Below are positions 42,683-53,349 of a stretch of DNA of 64,000 nt, in pieces (the first letter of the stretch is position 1; the number at the start of each line of letters is the position of its first letter). The notes under the pieces were generated by a model. The model saw nothing but the letters and a program-made list of their open reading frames with translations. It did no database searches and was not told where the DNA came from. Source of the stretch: Cyanobium sp. Cruz CV13-4-11 (lineage in GTDB: Bacteria; Cyanobacteriota; Cyanobacteriia; PCC-6307; Cyanobiaceae). Location: NCBI RefSeq assembly GCF_024346055.1, contig NZ_JAGQCH010000006.1, positions 102,864 through 166,863 on the forward strand, read 5' to 3'. A program made the translations under genes and the position numbers.

Positions 42683-44359
42683 GTGCCTCGACGTCCAGCA
42701 CAGCCCCTCCCCCAGCTGCTGCTGTTCGCCGAACCCCTGCAGCGGGCGGGCCTGACCAGCTGGCTTGAGCCCCCCGCCAGCGGCAGTGGAGCCACCGGCT
42801 GGAGCGGTTGTCGGGTGGTGGACGCTGACGCGTTGCAGGGCTCGCCCCAGCTCATCGTCTGGTGCCTCGGCGTCCTGCCTGAACCCCAGGCGCTCGATGC
42901 CGAGAGTCGCCGTCTTCTGGAACGCTGGCATCCGGCGCCGCTGTTGCTGCTGCTGCCGGATCACCATCCCTACGCCAGTGATTTTCTGCTGCAGCTGCCG
43001 GCCCAGGGCCTGATTGAGCAGGCCGACGCCGCGAGCCTGCGGGAGGCCGTCAGCACGGTGCTGGCCGGCGGCCGGGTGCTGGCCATCGGCGCCGCCCACC
43101 AGGCCTCGGCTGCCGCCTCCGCCGTTCCCATCGGCCTGGGCCAATGGTTGCTGCTGAGTGGACTGCAGCAGATCGATGCCGAGCTGCGCCTCTGTCTGCG
43201 GCTGCTCGATCCACCGCCGGTCCAGCTGCTCCCTTTGCTGCTGCTGGAGGGCCGGGTGCGGGAGCTGCGGCTGGCCCGGCGCCTGCTGCTGTGGCTCTGG
43301 GGCCCGGTCAGCCTGGCCTGGGGCGAGCCCATGGGGCCTGGGCCCGTCGCGGCCTCCCCAGCCGAAAGCCCCGTCTCCAGCACGGGTCATGGGGTGGCGA
43401 TCACCCTGCGGCAACGCACCGCCGAGGGCCTCTGGGAGGCCCTGCGGGAGCGGCTGGGGCAGGCCGCCGCCGCCGGACCCAGCAACAACAGCGGCCAGCT
43501 GCTGGCCCTGGATGGTCTGCATGCCTCCCGCCGCAGCGATCTGCTGCTGGGGCTGCTGGAGCAATTCGACCGGCTGCGCCAGCGCCTGCTGCAGGACGAT
43601 CCCCGCGGCGAGCAGCTGGAGCGGCTCTGGAAGGAGCTCCAGCCGGAGCTGCGCCAGCAGGCCCTGCGCCACATGGCCGGCTCCTACGTGCAGCTGCCCA
43701 TGGATGGCAAGCTCTGCCCGGTGGCGGAGACCCTCCTGCACCGCAGTGCGTTTGCTGACGACGACCAGGAGCTGCCCGACCCGGTGGCCATGCTCACGTC
43801 CCTGCTGCAGGCCCGTCCGCTGCTGGTGGACGGCCACCTGCTGGCCCCGGATGAACCCCAGGCCGTCCTCTATCTGGAGCTGCTGCTCAGCAACTGGCTG
43901 GTGCGCAGCGCCGAGCTGATCAGTGCCGAGGTGCTGGCGGCCTGCGCCGAATGGCCTGAACTGCGCCGCTACCTGCTGCGTCCCGAGCTGCTGGCCACCC
44001 GCAACCTGGAGCGACTGCGTAACCAGCTCAATGCCCAGCAGCGCTGGACCAGCTGGTTCGACCGTCCGATTCACCTTTACGAGAGCCGGCGTCCCCTGTT
44101 CCGCCTCGGGGCCGGAGCCATTGATTGCGTCGATCTCACCGAGCCCCGCGACGCCGAACTGCGCCAGCTCGGCTGGGTGCAGCAGGCGGTCACCTTGGCC
44201 CTGGAGGCCCGTGATGCTCTGGCCCCCCAGCTGCAGAGCCTGCTGAAACGCCTGGGGGATCTGCTGGTGGTGCTGCTGACCCAGGTGCTCGGCAAGGCGA
44301 TCGGCCTGGTGGGTCGCGGCATCGTCCAGGGGATGGGGCGGGGCCTCAACCGCGGCTGA
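42683..44359 (+). CDS. ycf55: DUF3685/Ycf55-family protein
   Basis: A 558-residue protein related to the algal plastid-encoded Ycf55. Diagnostic parts lie in the middle and C-terminus: LGLLEQFDRLRQRLLQDDPR, RHMAGSYVQLPMDGKLCPVA, LELLLSNWLVRSAELISAEV and NQLNAQQRWTSWFDRPIHLY. The N-terminal 200 residues are Leu-rich and resemble a receiver-like fold. Function is unknown. It follows the Fur-family gene by 26 bases. Confidence 0.82.
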   Translation: MPRRPAQPLPQLLLFAEPLQRAGLTSWLEPPASGSGATGWSGCRVVDADALQGSPQLIVWCLGVLPEPQALDAESRRLLERWHPAPLLLLLPDHHPYASDFLLQLPAQGLIEQADAASLREAVSTVLAGGRVLAIGAAHQASAAASAVPIGLGQWLLLSGLQQIDAELRLCLRLLDPPPVQLLPLLLLEGRVRELRLARRLLLWLWGPVSLAWGEPMGPGPVAASPAESPVSSTGHGVAITLRQRTAEGLWEALRERLGQAAAAGPSNNSGQLLALDGLHASRRSDLLLGLLEQFDRLRQRLLQDDPRGEQLERLWKELQPELRQQALRHMAGSYVQLPMDGKLCPVAETLLHRSAFADDDQELPDPVAMLTSLLQARPLLVDGHLLAPDEPQAVLYLELLLSNWLVRSAELISAEVLAACAEWPELRRYLLRPELLATRNLERLRNQLNAQQRWTSWFDRPIHLYESRRPLFRLGAGAIDCVDLTEPRDAELRQLGWVQQAVTLALEARDALAPQLQSLLKRLGDLLVVLLTQVLGKAIGLVGRGIVQGMGRGLNRG

Positions 44360-44381
44360 GGTGGCCGGTGTGCAGGGCACA

Positions 44382-44974
44382 ATGTGCCGAGATGCCCGCC
44401 ACCCCTTGCCCCGTTTGCTGTCCCGGCCCCTCGCCGGCCTCTGGGCCCTGCTGCTGATCGTGGCGATGGGCCTGCTCTGGGCCCCTGGCCCGGCGGCGGC
44501 CAGCCTCGAGAACGATCGCTACGACGGCAACATCTTCGCCCTCTACGCCGGCAACGGCTCCCTGGTTCCGCCCCGAAGCAGCCTGGCCCAGTCCCTGGCA
44601 GAGCATCGGGTGGCCGTGCTCGTCTACTACCTCGACGACAGCAGCGTCAGCAAACAGTTCTCGCCGGTGGTGTCGGAGCTGCAGCGGGTCTGGGGCAATG
44701 CCGTCGACCTGATCCCCCTGGTCACCGATCCGCTCCAGAACCGGCCCGATGGCGGTGTCAGCGATCCGGCCCATTACTGGGATGGCCTGATCCCCCAGGT
44801 GGTGGTGATCGACGGCGGCGGCAGGGTGGTCTTCGATCGGCACGGTCAGGTGAGCGTCGATGCCATCAACACCGCCGTGAGCGAGGCCACCGGCATTCCG
44901 ATGGCCCCCGGCTCGGGCAACAGTGCCACCTTGAGCTTCAACGAACTCAACAGCGAAGTGGTGGCGTCCCGCTG

Positions 44975-44975
<1 letters not shown>
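44382..44975 (+). CDS. thylakoid photosystem I accumulation factor (thioredoxin-like)
   Basis: A 197-residue protein with a signal/anchor ([20 protein letters not shown], cut near PAAAS) followed by a thioredoxin-like domain: [40 protein letters not shown] and [21 protein letters not shown] recognise this as the family labelled thylakoid membrane photosystem I accumulation factor. The ATG at 44382 was preferred to a GTG seven codons upstream. Its stop overlaps the fumC ATG. Confidence 0.75.
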
Positions 44976-46354
<1,379 letters not shown>

Positions 46355-46726
46355 GGGGGCCAGGCTTGATGTCCCCTGGATCAACCGTCGCGTCATGGCC
46401 ACGGCCAAAGCCTCCAGCATTGTCTTGGAAATGATTGCTTTCGGCGAACATTGTGCTTTGGCTCACAAGTCCGGACGGCACGTCATGGTCTATCAACCTT
46501 CCGGCGGAGAGACACCGTTCTGCAACGGTGCAACAACGCGGCAGTTCGGCAGCCCCCGCTGGTCGGGGGACGCCACAGGTGTGCTCTCTCCGGGATTGTC
46601 GGCTGGTGACACACACACCGTCAGGCCAGGTTGCGTGTCGCCGTCACTGGGGGCATCACCGGCACCTTCCTGAACTGAGGGGCCCCTGCCGCAGCAGCGG
46701 TGCCCAGTGGATCCAGGGAAACAATC
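46355..46726. other. intergenic, no gene recognised
   Basis: A 372-base gap between convergent fumC and phoH. Small frames exist on both strands but their products are low-complexity and unlike known families. No clear terminator with a T-run was found for either neighbour. Confidence 0.5.
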
Positions 46727-48106
46727 TCAGAGCAGGTTGGCCGCCAGTTCCGCCAGCTCGGAGCGTTCCCCCCGCATCAGGGTGATGTGGCCGGAGAGCA
46801 GCTGGCCCTTGAAGCGTTCCACCAGCCAGGTGAGCCCATTGCTCTCGGCATCCACGTAGGGATTATCGATCTGGTAAGGGTCGCCGGTGAGCACGATCTT
46901 GGTGCCTTCTCCCACCCGGGTGACGATTGTCTTGACTTCGTGGGGGGTGAGGTTCTGGGCCTCGTCTACCACCATGAACTGGCGGGGGATCGAGCGGCCG
47001 CGGATGTAGCTGATCGCCTCCACTTCCAGCAGGCCCATGCCCTTGAGGTCGCTCCAGTTGCTGCGAGGCGGCCGGTGGCTGCCCCGGGCCGCCTGGGCGT
47101 CCTCGCCACCGAGCAGGAAGTCGAGGTTGTCGACGATCGGTTGCATCCAGGGGGCCATCTTCTCCTCGAGATCCCCGGGCAGGAAGCCCATCTCCTTGCC
47201 CAGGGAGATCACCGGGCGGGTCACGAGTAGCCGTTCGTAGAGGTGCTCGTCGGCCACCTGGTGCAGACCCGCCGCCAGGGCGAGCAGGGTCTTGCCGGTG
47301 CCGGCCTTGCCCACCAGGGTCACCAGGGCCACCGCCGGATCGAGCAGCAGATCGAGGGCGAAGGCCTGCTCCCGGTTGCGGGGCTGGATGCGTCCCATCT
47401 TGGCTTTGGCTGACTTCTGCAGCGGTTGCAGGGTTCCTGTGCGGCCGTTGTAGCGGGCCAGCAGGGTGTGGGCCGGCTGGGCCAGGTCGACGAGGGTCAC
47501 GCCCTCGTTGGCCTGCAGCGGCGAAACGGGGACCGGCTGGGAGGGGATCGCGTCCACCGCCAGTCCTTCGCCAGCCTTGACCTGGTCCATCAGCTCGGCG
47601 CCCATCCAGCGCTCGCAGAAGCCGGGGTACAGGTCCGCCATGTCCACCTTGTCGGTGGTGTAGTCCTGGGCGATCAGGCCCACCGCATCGGCCTTGATGC
47701 GCAGGTTGGTGTCCTTGGTGACGAGCACCACCGGCGCCTGGCCGCCCACCACCTCCTGCAGCCGTTGTTCCAGCGCCACCGCCAGGATGTTGTTGTCGCC
47801 GTTGCCCGCCTTCAATTCCGGAGGCAGCTGGCGCAGGGTTTCGCTGCGACAGAACACCACCTTCAAGGTGCCGCCCTGGTGGCCATCGAGGGGCACGCCT
47901 TCGGCCAGGTTGCCCTTCTGCCGCAGCTGGTCGAGCAGGCGGGACACCTGACGGGCGTTGCGGCCCTTTTCGGAGGGGTCCCGCTTGAAGCGGTCGATCT
48001 CCTCGACCACCTCGATCGGCACCACCACCTGGTTGTCCTCGAAGCGGTTCAGGGCCTGGGGGTCATGCAGCAGCACATTGGTGTCGAGCACGAAGGTCTT
48101 GCGCAT
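46727..48106 (-). CDS. phoH: PhoH-family protein with N-terminal PIN domain
   Basis: A 459-residue PIN-PhoH protein, a class combining a ribonuclease-type PIN domain with an RNA-helicase-like PhoH ATPase. PIN: MRKTFVLDTNVLLHDPQALN, NNILAVALEQRL and VVLVTKDTNLRIKADAVG. PhoH: TLVGKAGTGKTLLALAAGLH (Walker A), RQFMVVDEAQNLTPHEVKTI (Walker B) and KIVLTGDPYQIDNPYVD. The ATG at 48106 removes a long upstream frame that is only the reverse of the next gene. Confidence 0.94.
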   Translation of the reverse strand: MRKTFVLDTNVLLHDPQALNRFEDNQVVVPIEVVEEIDRFKRDPSEKGRNARQVSRLLDQLRQKGNLAEGVPLDGHQGGTLKVVFCRSETLRQLPPELKAGNGDNNILAVALEQRLQEVVGGQAPVVLVTKDTNLRIKADAVGLIAQDYTTDKVDMADLYPGFCERWMGAELMDQVKAGEGLAVDAIPSQPVPVSPLQANEGVTLVDLAQPAHTLLARYNGRTGTLQPLQKSAKAKMGRIQPRNREQAFALDLLLDPAVALVTLVGKAGTGKTLLALAAGLHQVADEHLYERLLVTRPVISLGKEMGFLPGDLEEKMAPWMQPIVDNLDFLLGGEDAQAARGSHRPPRSNWSDLKGMGLLEVEAISYIRGRSIPRQFMVVDEAQNLTPHEVKTIVTRVGEGTKIVLTGDPYQIDNPYVDAESNGLTWLVERFKGQLLSGHITLMRGERSELAELAANLL

Positions 48107-48191
48107 GCCAGGGCCTTGCCGGTTCCATGGGGCCGAAACTAGGGCCGCGGGTGCATCTACGCTCCGCCCGGACATTCCCTGACGTATCGGC

Positions 48192-49370
48192 TTGCCGTTT
48201 CCCGTTTCCTTTCTGCTGGTTCTGCTGCTGCTCCTCGGTCTGGGGATGGTGGTTCTCGAACTGCGCCACCGCCTGCGGCCCGCCTCCCCGCTGCAGTTGC
48301 GGCCCGGTGCCTTCCAGGTGCGACGCCGGGCCCAGGGCCTGGAGATCACCGGCGAGATCCGTATCCGCAACCCCCACCCCCACATGGAGGTGATGGTGCC
48401 GGAGATCACGCTGGTGCCCACCGTGCTGGGCCGCAGTGACGCGAGCCAGGTGCGCCATGAGCTGCGCATCACACCGCTGCACCCGGACGAGGAAGCCCGC
48501 CCTGATGGTTACTGGGCCGCCTACATCGTGAAGGGGCGCAAGTCCACCGCCGCCCACATCCGTCTGAACCTCACCGGTCCCGCCGGAGTGGATCTCGAAA
48601 GCGTGCTCGACACCCTCTGGATGGACATCCACTGGGTGAACTACGGACCCTTCGGTCGGCTGCAGCGGCGCCAGGGGATCCTGATGCCCCTGCAGAAGCC
48701 GGAACCGGGTGATCCGGCCGCCCCCGGCTGGCGCGAGGGCGAGGGCTGCCGCGTGCTGCCGGTGCGCACCCATCTGCTGGGGGTGCTCGACGATTCCCTC
48801 GAGGTGCTGCGGCGCTACACCGATGGCCTGCTGCAGCCCGGCGACGTGCTCACCATCGGTGAGACCCCCCTGGCGGTGATCCAGGGGCGGTACCACCATC
48901 CGTCGACGGTGGAGCCCTCCTTCCTGGCCCGCCTGCTGTGCCGGGCGTTCCACCCCACCAGCTCCCTGGCCACCGCCTGCGGGCTGCAGAGCCTGATCGA
49001 TGTGTCGGGCCCGGCCCGGGTGCTGGGGGCTTGGCTGGTGGGCACCGCCCTCAAGCTGGTGGGCAGCAAGGGCTGGTTTTATCGGCTGGCCGGAGAGCAG
49101 GCCCGCCTGATCGACGACATCACCGGCACCACGCCTCCCTACGACCAGACCATCGTGCTGGGGCCGGACCAGCCGGAGGCCTGGTGCGAGCGGATGGCGG
49201 CAGCCCTGGGTGTGGCCGTGGCGGTGGTGGATGTGAACGACCTGGGGCGGGTGAAGGTGCTGGCCGCCAGCGGCGGCACCGACGAGGCCCTGCTGATGCG
49301 GGCCCTGCGTCCCAATCCCGCCGGCAATGCCAACGAGCGCACGCCCCTCGTGCTGGTGCGCCCCGCCTAG
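48192..49370 (+). CDS. F420-0:gamma-glutamyl ligase-like protein
   Basis: A 392-residue protein with an N-terminal hydrophobic helix (FLLVLLLLLGLGMVVLEL), a domain of beta character with RIRNPHPHMEVMVPEITLVP, and a CofE-like part (RVLPVRTHLLGVLDDSLEVL, GDVLTIGETPLAVIQGRYHH, DDITGTTPPYDQTIVLGPDQ). Cyanobacterial proteins of this type are labelled F420-0:gamma-glutamyl ligase, although most do not make F420, so the activity is open. The frame starts with TTG at 48192; the next in-frame start is well inside the protein. It is divergent from phoH (85 bases). Confidence 0.75.
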   Translation: MPFPVSFLLVLLLLLGLGMVVLELRHRLRPASPLQLRPGAFQVRRRAQGLEITGEIRIRNPHPHMEVMVPEITLVPTVLGRSDASQVRHELRITPLHPDEEARPDGYWAAYIVKGRKSTAAHIRLNLTGPAGVDLESVLDTLWMDIHWVNYGPFGRLQRRQGILMPLQKPEPGDPAAPGWREGEGCRVLPVRTHLLGVLDDSLEVLRRYTDGLLQPGDVLTIGETPLAVIQGRYHHPSTVEPSFLARLLCRAFHPTSSLATACGLQSLIDVSGPARVLGAWLVGTALKLVGSKGWFYRLAGEQARLIDDITGTTPPYDQTIVLGPDQPEAWCERMAAALGVAVAVVDVNDLGRVKVLAASGGTDEALLMRALRPNPAGNANERTPLVLVRPA

Positions 49371-49451
49371 AATGGTTAGGACGGTACGGAGTTCTTCGCC
49401 ATCGTCCCGTTTCGCGTTCCCGCGCCACACCCCATTCCTTGGTCGTCTGCC

Positions 49452-50573
49452 GTGCCAGTGCCTGCCGTGCCAGTGCCTGCCCAGGGCAGACCCTCCCCCA
49501 GCTGGACGGTGGAGGCGCTCCAGGGCTGGCACCTGCCCCTGCTGGATGACCCCGCCTTCCTGCCGCTGCAGCCCCTGCTGCAGCGCTCGCTGCTGCTGGC
49601 GCTGCCAGAGCAGCTGCTGACGGCGGTGACCAGCCGCCGCCCCGTGGCCGCCCAGGTGCTGGTGGCCCTGCAGCGCCAGGGGCTCACCCGCCAGCAGGCC
49701 CTGGGACTGATCGTTTCCCGCCGGCTCAATCGCAGCGGCACCTGCTGGCAGGTGCAGCACCTGCGCCTGGCCCTGGCCGCCACGGAAGCCACCTCCCCGG
49801 ACGCCTCCGCCCCCAGCCGGGCGGCCCTGGCCGGTGATCTGCTGCGCCAGGCCATCGGCCGGGTGAAGGGAGCCGCCAGCTGGATCGCCACCGCCTCCAG
49901 CCTGGATACCTCCCGACTGGCCACCCTGCGGGAACAGGGGTTCCAGCCCCAGCGCACCGATCGCCTCTGGCGCTGGCAGCCAGGGGCGGATCGCCCTGAT
50001 CCGCCCCTGCCGGCCGATCTGCAGCTGCGCCAGCTCAACCGCCGCACGGCCCCGCTGCTGTGGCACCTGGAGCAGGCCACCTGCCCGGCCCACCTGCGCC
50101 AGCTGCAGGACCGCCGCATCGAAGACCTGCTCGACCAGAGCCGCAGCCACGGCTGGCTGCTGGTGGATGCGGTGCGCAATGAGGCGGTGGCTGGCGTGCG
50201 CTGGCTCGATGAGCACCCCGGCGGCGGCCAGGCGGTGGAGTTGAGCATCCATCCTGGCTGGGCCCACCTGCTCGGGACGGCGGCGGAACCTTTGCTGCAC
50301 CGCCTCGCCAAGGGGGGAACCAGCCTCTGGCTGCGTTGCGAGGTGAGCGACGGCGAGCGCCAGGGCTGGCTGCAGGCCCTGGGGGCCGAGGCCCACGGTG
50401 AGGAGGTGCTGATGGCCCGCAGTGTCTGGCGACGGCAGGAGGGCCAGCCGGCCAAGCGGGCGGCGCGGCGCCTCGAAGCGGTGCTCGAGCAGTTGCAGCC
50501 CCGGCGGCGGCCCATGCCCACCCCCAGCGGCCCCCTCGGCAGCCTGCCCACCGCGCCCCTGGTCCTGCGCTGA
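49452..50573 (+). CDS. conserved cyanobacterial protein, GNAT-like
   Basis: A 373-residue protein starting at a GTG. The N-terminus contains a 15-base direct repeat that doubles a VPAVP-type motif. The rest is Leu/Arg-rich with PVAAQVLVALQRQGLTRQQA, LRQAIGRVKGAASWIATAS and GWLLVDAVRNEAVAGVRWLD, a pattern suggestive of a GNAT acetyltransferase fold, but I cannot assign a substrate. Its stop is immediately followed by the ruvX ATG. Confidence 0.6.
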   Translation: MPVPAVPVPAQGRPSPSWTVEALQGWHLPLLDDPAFLPLQPLLQRSLLLALPEQLLTAVTSRRPVAAQVLVALQRQGLTRQQALGLIVSRRLNRSGTCWQVQHLRLALAATEATSPDASAPSRAALAGDLLRQAIGRVKGAASWIATASSLDTSRLATLREQGFQPQRTDRLWRWQPGADRPDPPLPADLQLRQLNRRTAPLLWHLEQATCPAHLRQLQDRRIEDLLDQSRSHGWLLVDAVRNEAVAGVRWLDEHPGGGQAVELSIHPGWAHLLGTAAEPLLHRLAKGGTSLWLRCEVSDGERQGWLQALGAEAHGEEVLMARSVWRRQEGQPAKRAARRLEAVLEQLQPRRRPMPTPSGPLGSLPTAPLVLR

Positions 50574-51092
50574 ATGGCCCCTCCCCGGCCACGATCGGTG
50601 CTGGCCATCGATGTGGGGCGACGCCGCATCGGCCTGGCCGGCTGCGATCCGCTGGGGGTCACGGTGACACCACTGCCGGCCCTGGCGCGGGGGGAGTTCC
50701 AGGCCGACCTGCAGCGGCTGCTGGCCCTCGTGCGCCAGCGACGGGTGCAGGCGCTGGTGGTGGGGCTGCCCCTCGATGCCGGCCAGCGGCCCACCCCGCA
50801 GGGGATCCATTGCCGCCGCTTTGGCCTGAGGCTGGCCCGGGCCCTGCAGTCCCTCGGCCAGCCCCTGCCCCTGGCCTGGGTGGATGAGCACGCCAGCAGC
50901 TGGGCGGCAGGCGAACGCTTCGCTCTGCACGGCGACCGCAGCGGGCGGCTCGACAGCGCGGCGGCGGTGCTGCTGCTGGAGCAGTGGCAGCGGGAGGGAC
51001 CCGAACCGCTGGACCTGACGGCGTTCAGCGACGATCCGGTCGCCCCGGCGGCCATCGCCGTGGGCACTCGGGCCGGTGTTGATTCATTCTGA
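50574..51092 (+). CDS. ruvX: Holliday junction resolvase-like RuvX (YqgF)
   Basis: A 172-residue RNase H-fold protein of the YqgF/RuvX family, acting on Holliday junctions or in 16S rRNA maturation. Acidic site: VLAIDVGRRRIGLAGCD near residue 12, ALVVGLPLDAGQRPTPQG, WVDEHASSWAAGE and the final acidic Asp in RLDSAAAVLLLEQW. The usual DERLT reads DEHAS here, a mild change. It begins directly after the preceding gene's stop. Confidence 0.88.
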   Translation: MAPPRPRSVLAIDVGRRRIGLAGCDPLGVTVTPLPALARGEFQADLQRLLALVRQRRVQALVVGLPLDAGQRPTPQGIHCRRFGLRLARALQSLGQPLPLAWVDEHASSWAAGERFALHGDRSGRLDSAAAVLLLEQWQREGPEPLDLTAFSDDPVAPAAIAVGTRAGVDSF

Positions 51093-51111
51093 GTGCACCC
51101 GCTTTCCCTTG

Positions 51112-51660
51112 ATGGCCTCCGATCCCCCTGCGATGACGGGCTCCGGCGACGTGCCCACCGTGCAGGTGCGGGACGGCAGCGGCCGGCAGCTGCTGTGTTT
51201 CCTGGAGCAGCTGATTCCCCTCGATGGCCACGACTACGCCCTGCTGACGCCGGTGGACACCCCGGTCTGCCTGTTCCGCCTCAGCGATGACGACGATCCC
51301 GAGCTGGTGGAGACCCTCAACGCCACCGAACCGATCCTGTCGGTGGCGGATGTGGTGCTGCAGGAACACGACCTCACCCTGGTCCGTTCCGCCGTCACCC
51401 TCACCGTCAGCGGAGAACTGGAGGAGCCCGACCCCGATGAACTCGAGGATGAGGAGGGCGATGATGACAGCGAGACCTACGAATTGCTGGTGAGCTTCAT
51501 GGCCGGCGATGAGGAGTACGGCCTGTACATCCCCCTGGATCCCTTTTTCGTGGTGGCCCGCATGGAGGGGGCCGATGCGGTGATGGTGGAAGGAGAGGAA
51601 TTCGAGCGGGTCCAGCCCCGCATCGAGGCGGAACTCGACGAGCGGGAGAGCGACGACTGA
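51112..51660 (+). CDS. DUF3727 family protein
   Basis: A 182-residue acidic protein. An N-terminal half resembles the small cyanobacterial domain with GRQLLCFLEQLIPLDGHDYA and LLTPVDTPVCLFRL; the C-terminal half has SETYELLVSFMAGDEEYGLY followed by IPLDPFFVVAR, which identifies DUF3727. Function is unknown. It starts 19 bases after ruvX and shares its stop region with the next ATG. Confidence 0.8.
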   Translation: MASDPPAMTGSGDVPTVQVRDGSGRQLLCFLEQLIPLDGHDYALLTPVDTPVCLFRLSDDDDPELVETLNATEPILSVADVVLQEHDLTLVRSAVTLTVSGELEEPDPDELEDEEGDDDSETYELLVSFMAGDEEYGLYIPLDPFFVVARMEGADAVMVEGEEFERVQPRIEAELDERESDD

Positions 51661-52169
51661 TGCTGCGCGACCTGCTCACGCCGGACTGGCAGCCGGGGAC
51701 CTCCCTGGCCCACCTGCCGCTGCAGGAGCTGGTCGACCGTGGCATTCGCGCCCTGGTCCTCGACGTCGACCGCACCCTGCTGCCCCGCCGTCAGGCCACC
51801 ATGCCCGTCCAGGCTGAGCTGTGGCTGCGCCACGCCCGTGAGCGGATGCCCCTGCACCTGCTCAGCAACAATCCCTCCCGGCGCCGCATCGGCGCGGTGG
51901 CCGACACCATGGGGCTCCCCTACACCACCTCGGCGGGCAAGCCGCGCCGGGCCGCCCTGCGCAAGGTGCTGCTGGATCTCGATCTGCCCCCCGCCCAGGT
52001 GGCCCTGGTGGGGGACCGTCTGTTCACCGATGTGCTGGTGGGCAACCGCATGGGCCTGTTCACCGTGCTGGTCAAGCCGATCGACCCCGACGGCGAGCCC
52101 TGCCGCCAGGACCGTCTGCAGAACCTGGAGCTGCGCATGGCCCGCTGGGTGGGTTCGGTTCCCGGCTGA
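51660..52169 (+). CDS. YqeG-family HAD IIIA-type phosphatase
   Basis: A 169-residue HAD phosphatase. HAD motif I is ALVLDVDRTLLPRRQ (D-x-D-x-T), motif II LHLLSNNPS, motif III GKPRRAAL, and motif IV VALVGDRLFTDVLVGNRMG. YqeG-type enzymes act as phosphatidylglycerophosphate phosphatases in some organisms. It is translationally coupled to both neighbours (one-base overlaps). Confidence 0.9.
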   Translation: MLRDLLTPDWQPGTSLAHLPLQELVDRGIRALVLDVDRTLLPRRQATMPVQAELWLRHARERMPLHLLSNNPSRRRIGAVADTMGLPYTTSAGKPRRAALRKVLLDLDLPPAQVALVGDRLFTDVLVGNRMGLFTVLVKPIDPDGEPCRQDRLQNLELRMARWVGSVPG

Positions 52170-53308
52170 TGGCAACCTCCGGCACACCCGCCGCCGGCGG
52201 TCTGCGGCGCGTGATCAAGGTGGGCACCAGCCTGCTGCGGGGCACCACCGAGCGGCCCACGGCGGCGGTGATCGCCGACCTGGCGGCCAGCTTCGGCCGT
52301 CAGCAGCGCCGGGGCGACCGCCTGGCCCTTGTCACCAGTGGGGCGGTGGGCCTGGGCTGCGAGGCCCTTCGCTTCAGCAAGCGACCCACCGAGGTGGTGG
52401 CCCTGCAGGCCGCCGCCGCCGTGGGCCAGGGCCGGCTGATGGGGCTTTACCAGGAGGCCTTCGCCGTGCGGGGGCTGGCGGTGGCCCAGGTGCTGCTCAC
52501 CCGCAGCGATCTGGCCTCCCGGCGCCGCTATCAGAATGCCTGCCGCACCCTGGAGCAGTTGCTGGAGTGGGGGGTGCTGCCGGTGGTGAACGAGAACGAC
52601 ACCCTGGCCACCGATGAGCTGCGCTTCGGCGACAACGACACCCTCTCGGCCTTGGTGGCGGTGGCGATCGGCGCCGATGAACTGGTGCTGCTCACCGATG
52701 TGGATCGGCTCTATTCGGGCAATCCCCGCACCGATGCCGACGCCAGCCCGATCGAGGAGGTGCGCGACCTGGCCGAGCTGGAGCGCCTCAGCCATGTGGC
52801 TGAAGGTGGCGGGCAGTGGGGCACCGGCGGCATGACCACCAAGCTGGCGGCGGCCCGCATCGCCACCTCCAGCGGCATCCGGGTGCGCCTGGCCGATGGC
52901 CGCGATCCGGCGGTGCTCGATGCCCTGTTCGCCGGTGAGAAGGTGGGCACGGTGTTCCAGCCCAGCGCCACCCCCCTGGCCGACCGCAAGAGCTGGCTGG
53001 CCCATGCCCTGCTGGTGAAGGGCAGCGTGCGGGTCGATGCGGGCGCCGAGCGGGCCCTGCTGCAGCAGGGGGCTTCCCTGCTGGCGGTGGGCATCCGGGC
53101 GGTGGAGGGGCACTTCTCCCGGCGCGATGCGGTGCGGGTGCTGGCCAGCGATGGCCGCGAACTGGGGCGGGGCCTGAGCACCCTGAGCAGCGAGGAACTG
53201 CGCCGCATCATGGGCCTGAGCAGCGAGGAGGTGCGCCGCCAGCTGGGGCCGGTGGGCGATGCGGTGGTGCACCGCGACCACCTGGTGCTCACCGGCCCGC
53301 CCACCTGA
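52169..53308 (+). CDS. proB: glutamate 5-kinase
   Basis: A 379-residue enzyme, first step of proline synthesis. Landmarks: RVIKVGTSLLRG, ALVTSGAVGLG, LPVVNENDTLATDEL, FGDNDTLSALVAVAIGADEL, and GTGGMTTKLAAARIATSSG. A C-terminal PUA domain follows (residues 285-360, LLQQGASLLAVGIRAVEGHF). The ATG shares a base with the YqeG stop, so it ends a tightly coupled run of genes. Confidence 0.96.
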   Translation: MATSGTPAAGGLRRVIKVGTSLLRGTTERPTAAVIADLAASFGRQQRRGDRLALVTSGAVGLGCEALRFSKRPTEVVALQAAAAVGQGRLMGLYQEAFAVRGLAVAQVLLTRSDLASRRRYQNACRTLEQLLEWGVLPVVNENDTLATDELRFGDNDTLSALVAVAIGADELVLLTDVDRLYSGNPRTDADASPIEEVRDLAELERLSHVAEGGGQWGTGGMTTKLAAARIATSSGIRVRLADGRDPAVLDALFAGEKVGTVFQPSATPLADRKSWLAHALLVKGSVRVDAGAERALLQQGASLLAVGIRAVEGHFSRRDAVRVLASDGRELGRGLSTLSSEELRRIMGLSSEEVRRQLGPVGDAVVHRDHLVLTGPPT

Positions 53309-53349
53309 GCCCGCCGCTGCACACCAGCCGTTCTGACGGGCGTGGCCCC

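Noticed and set aside
42653..44380. A 575-codon open frame antisense to the Ycf55-family gene.
   Set aside because: Gln/Leu-rich shadow with no family similarity, over a recognised gene.
46395..46785. Small open frames between fumC and phoH.
   Set aside because: No plausible ribosome-binding site, no family motifs, and unusual amino-acid composition.
48063..50930. A 955-codon open frame opposite the F420-ligase-like and GNAT-like genes.
   Set aside because: Same effect as at chlH; the product is low-complexity and covers two well-supported genes.
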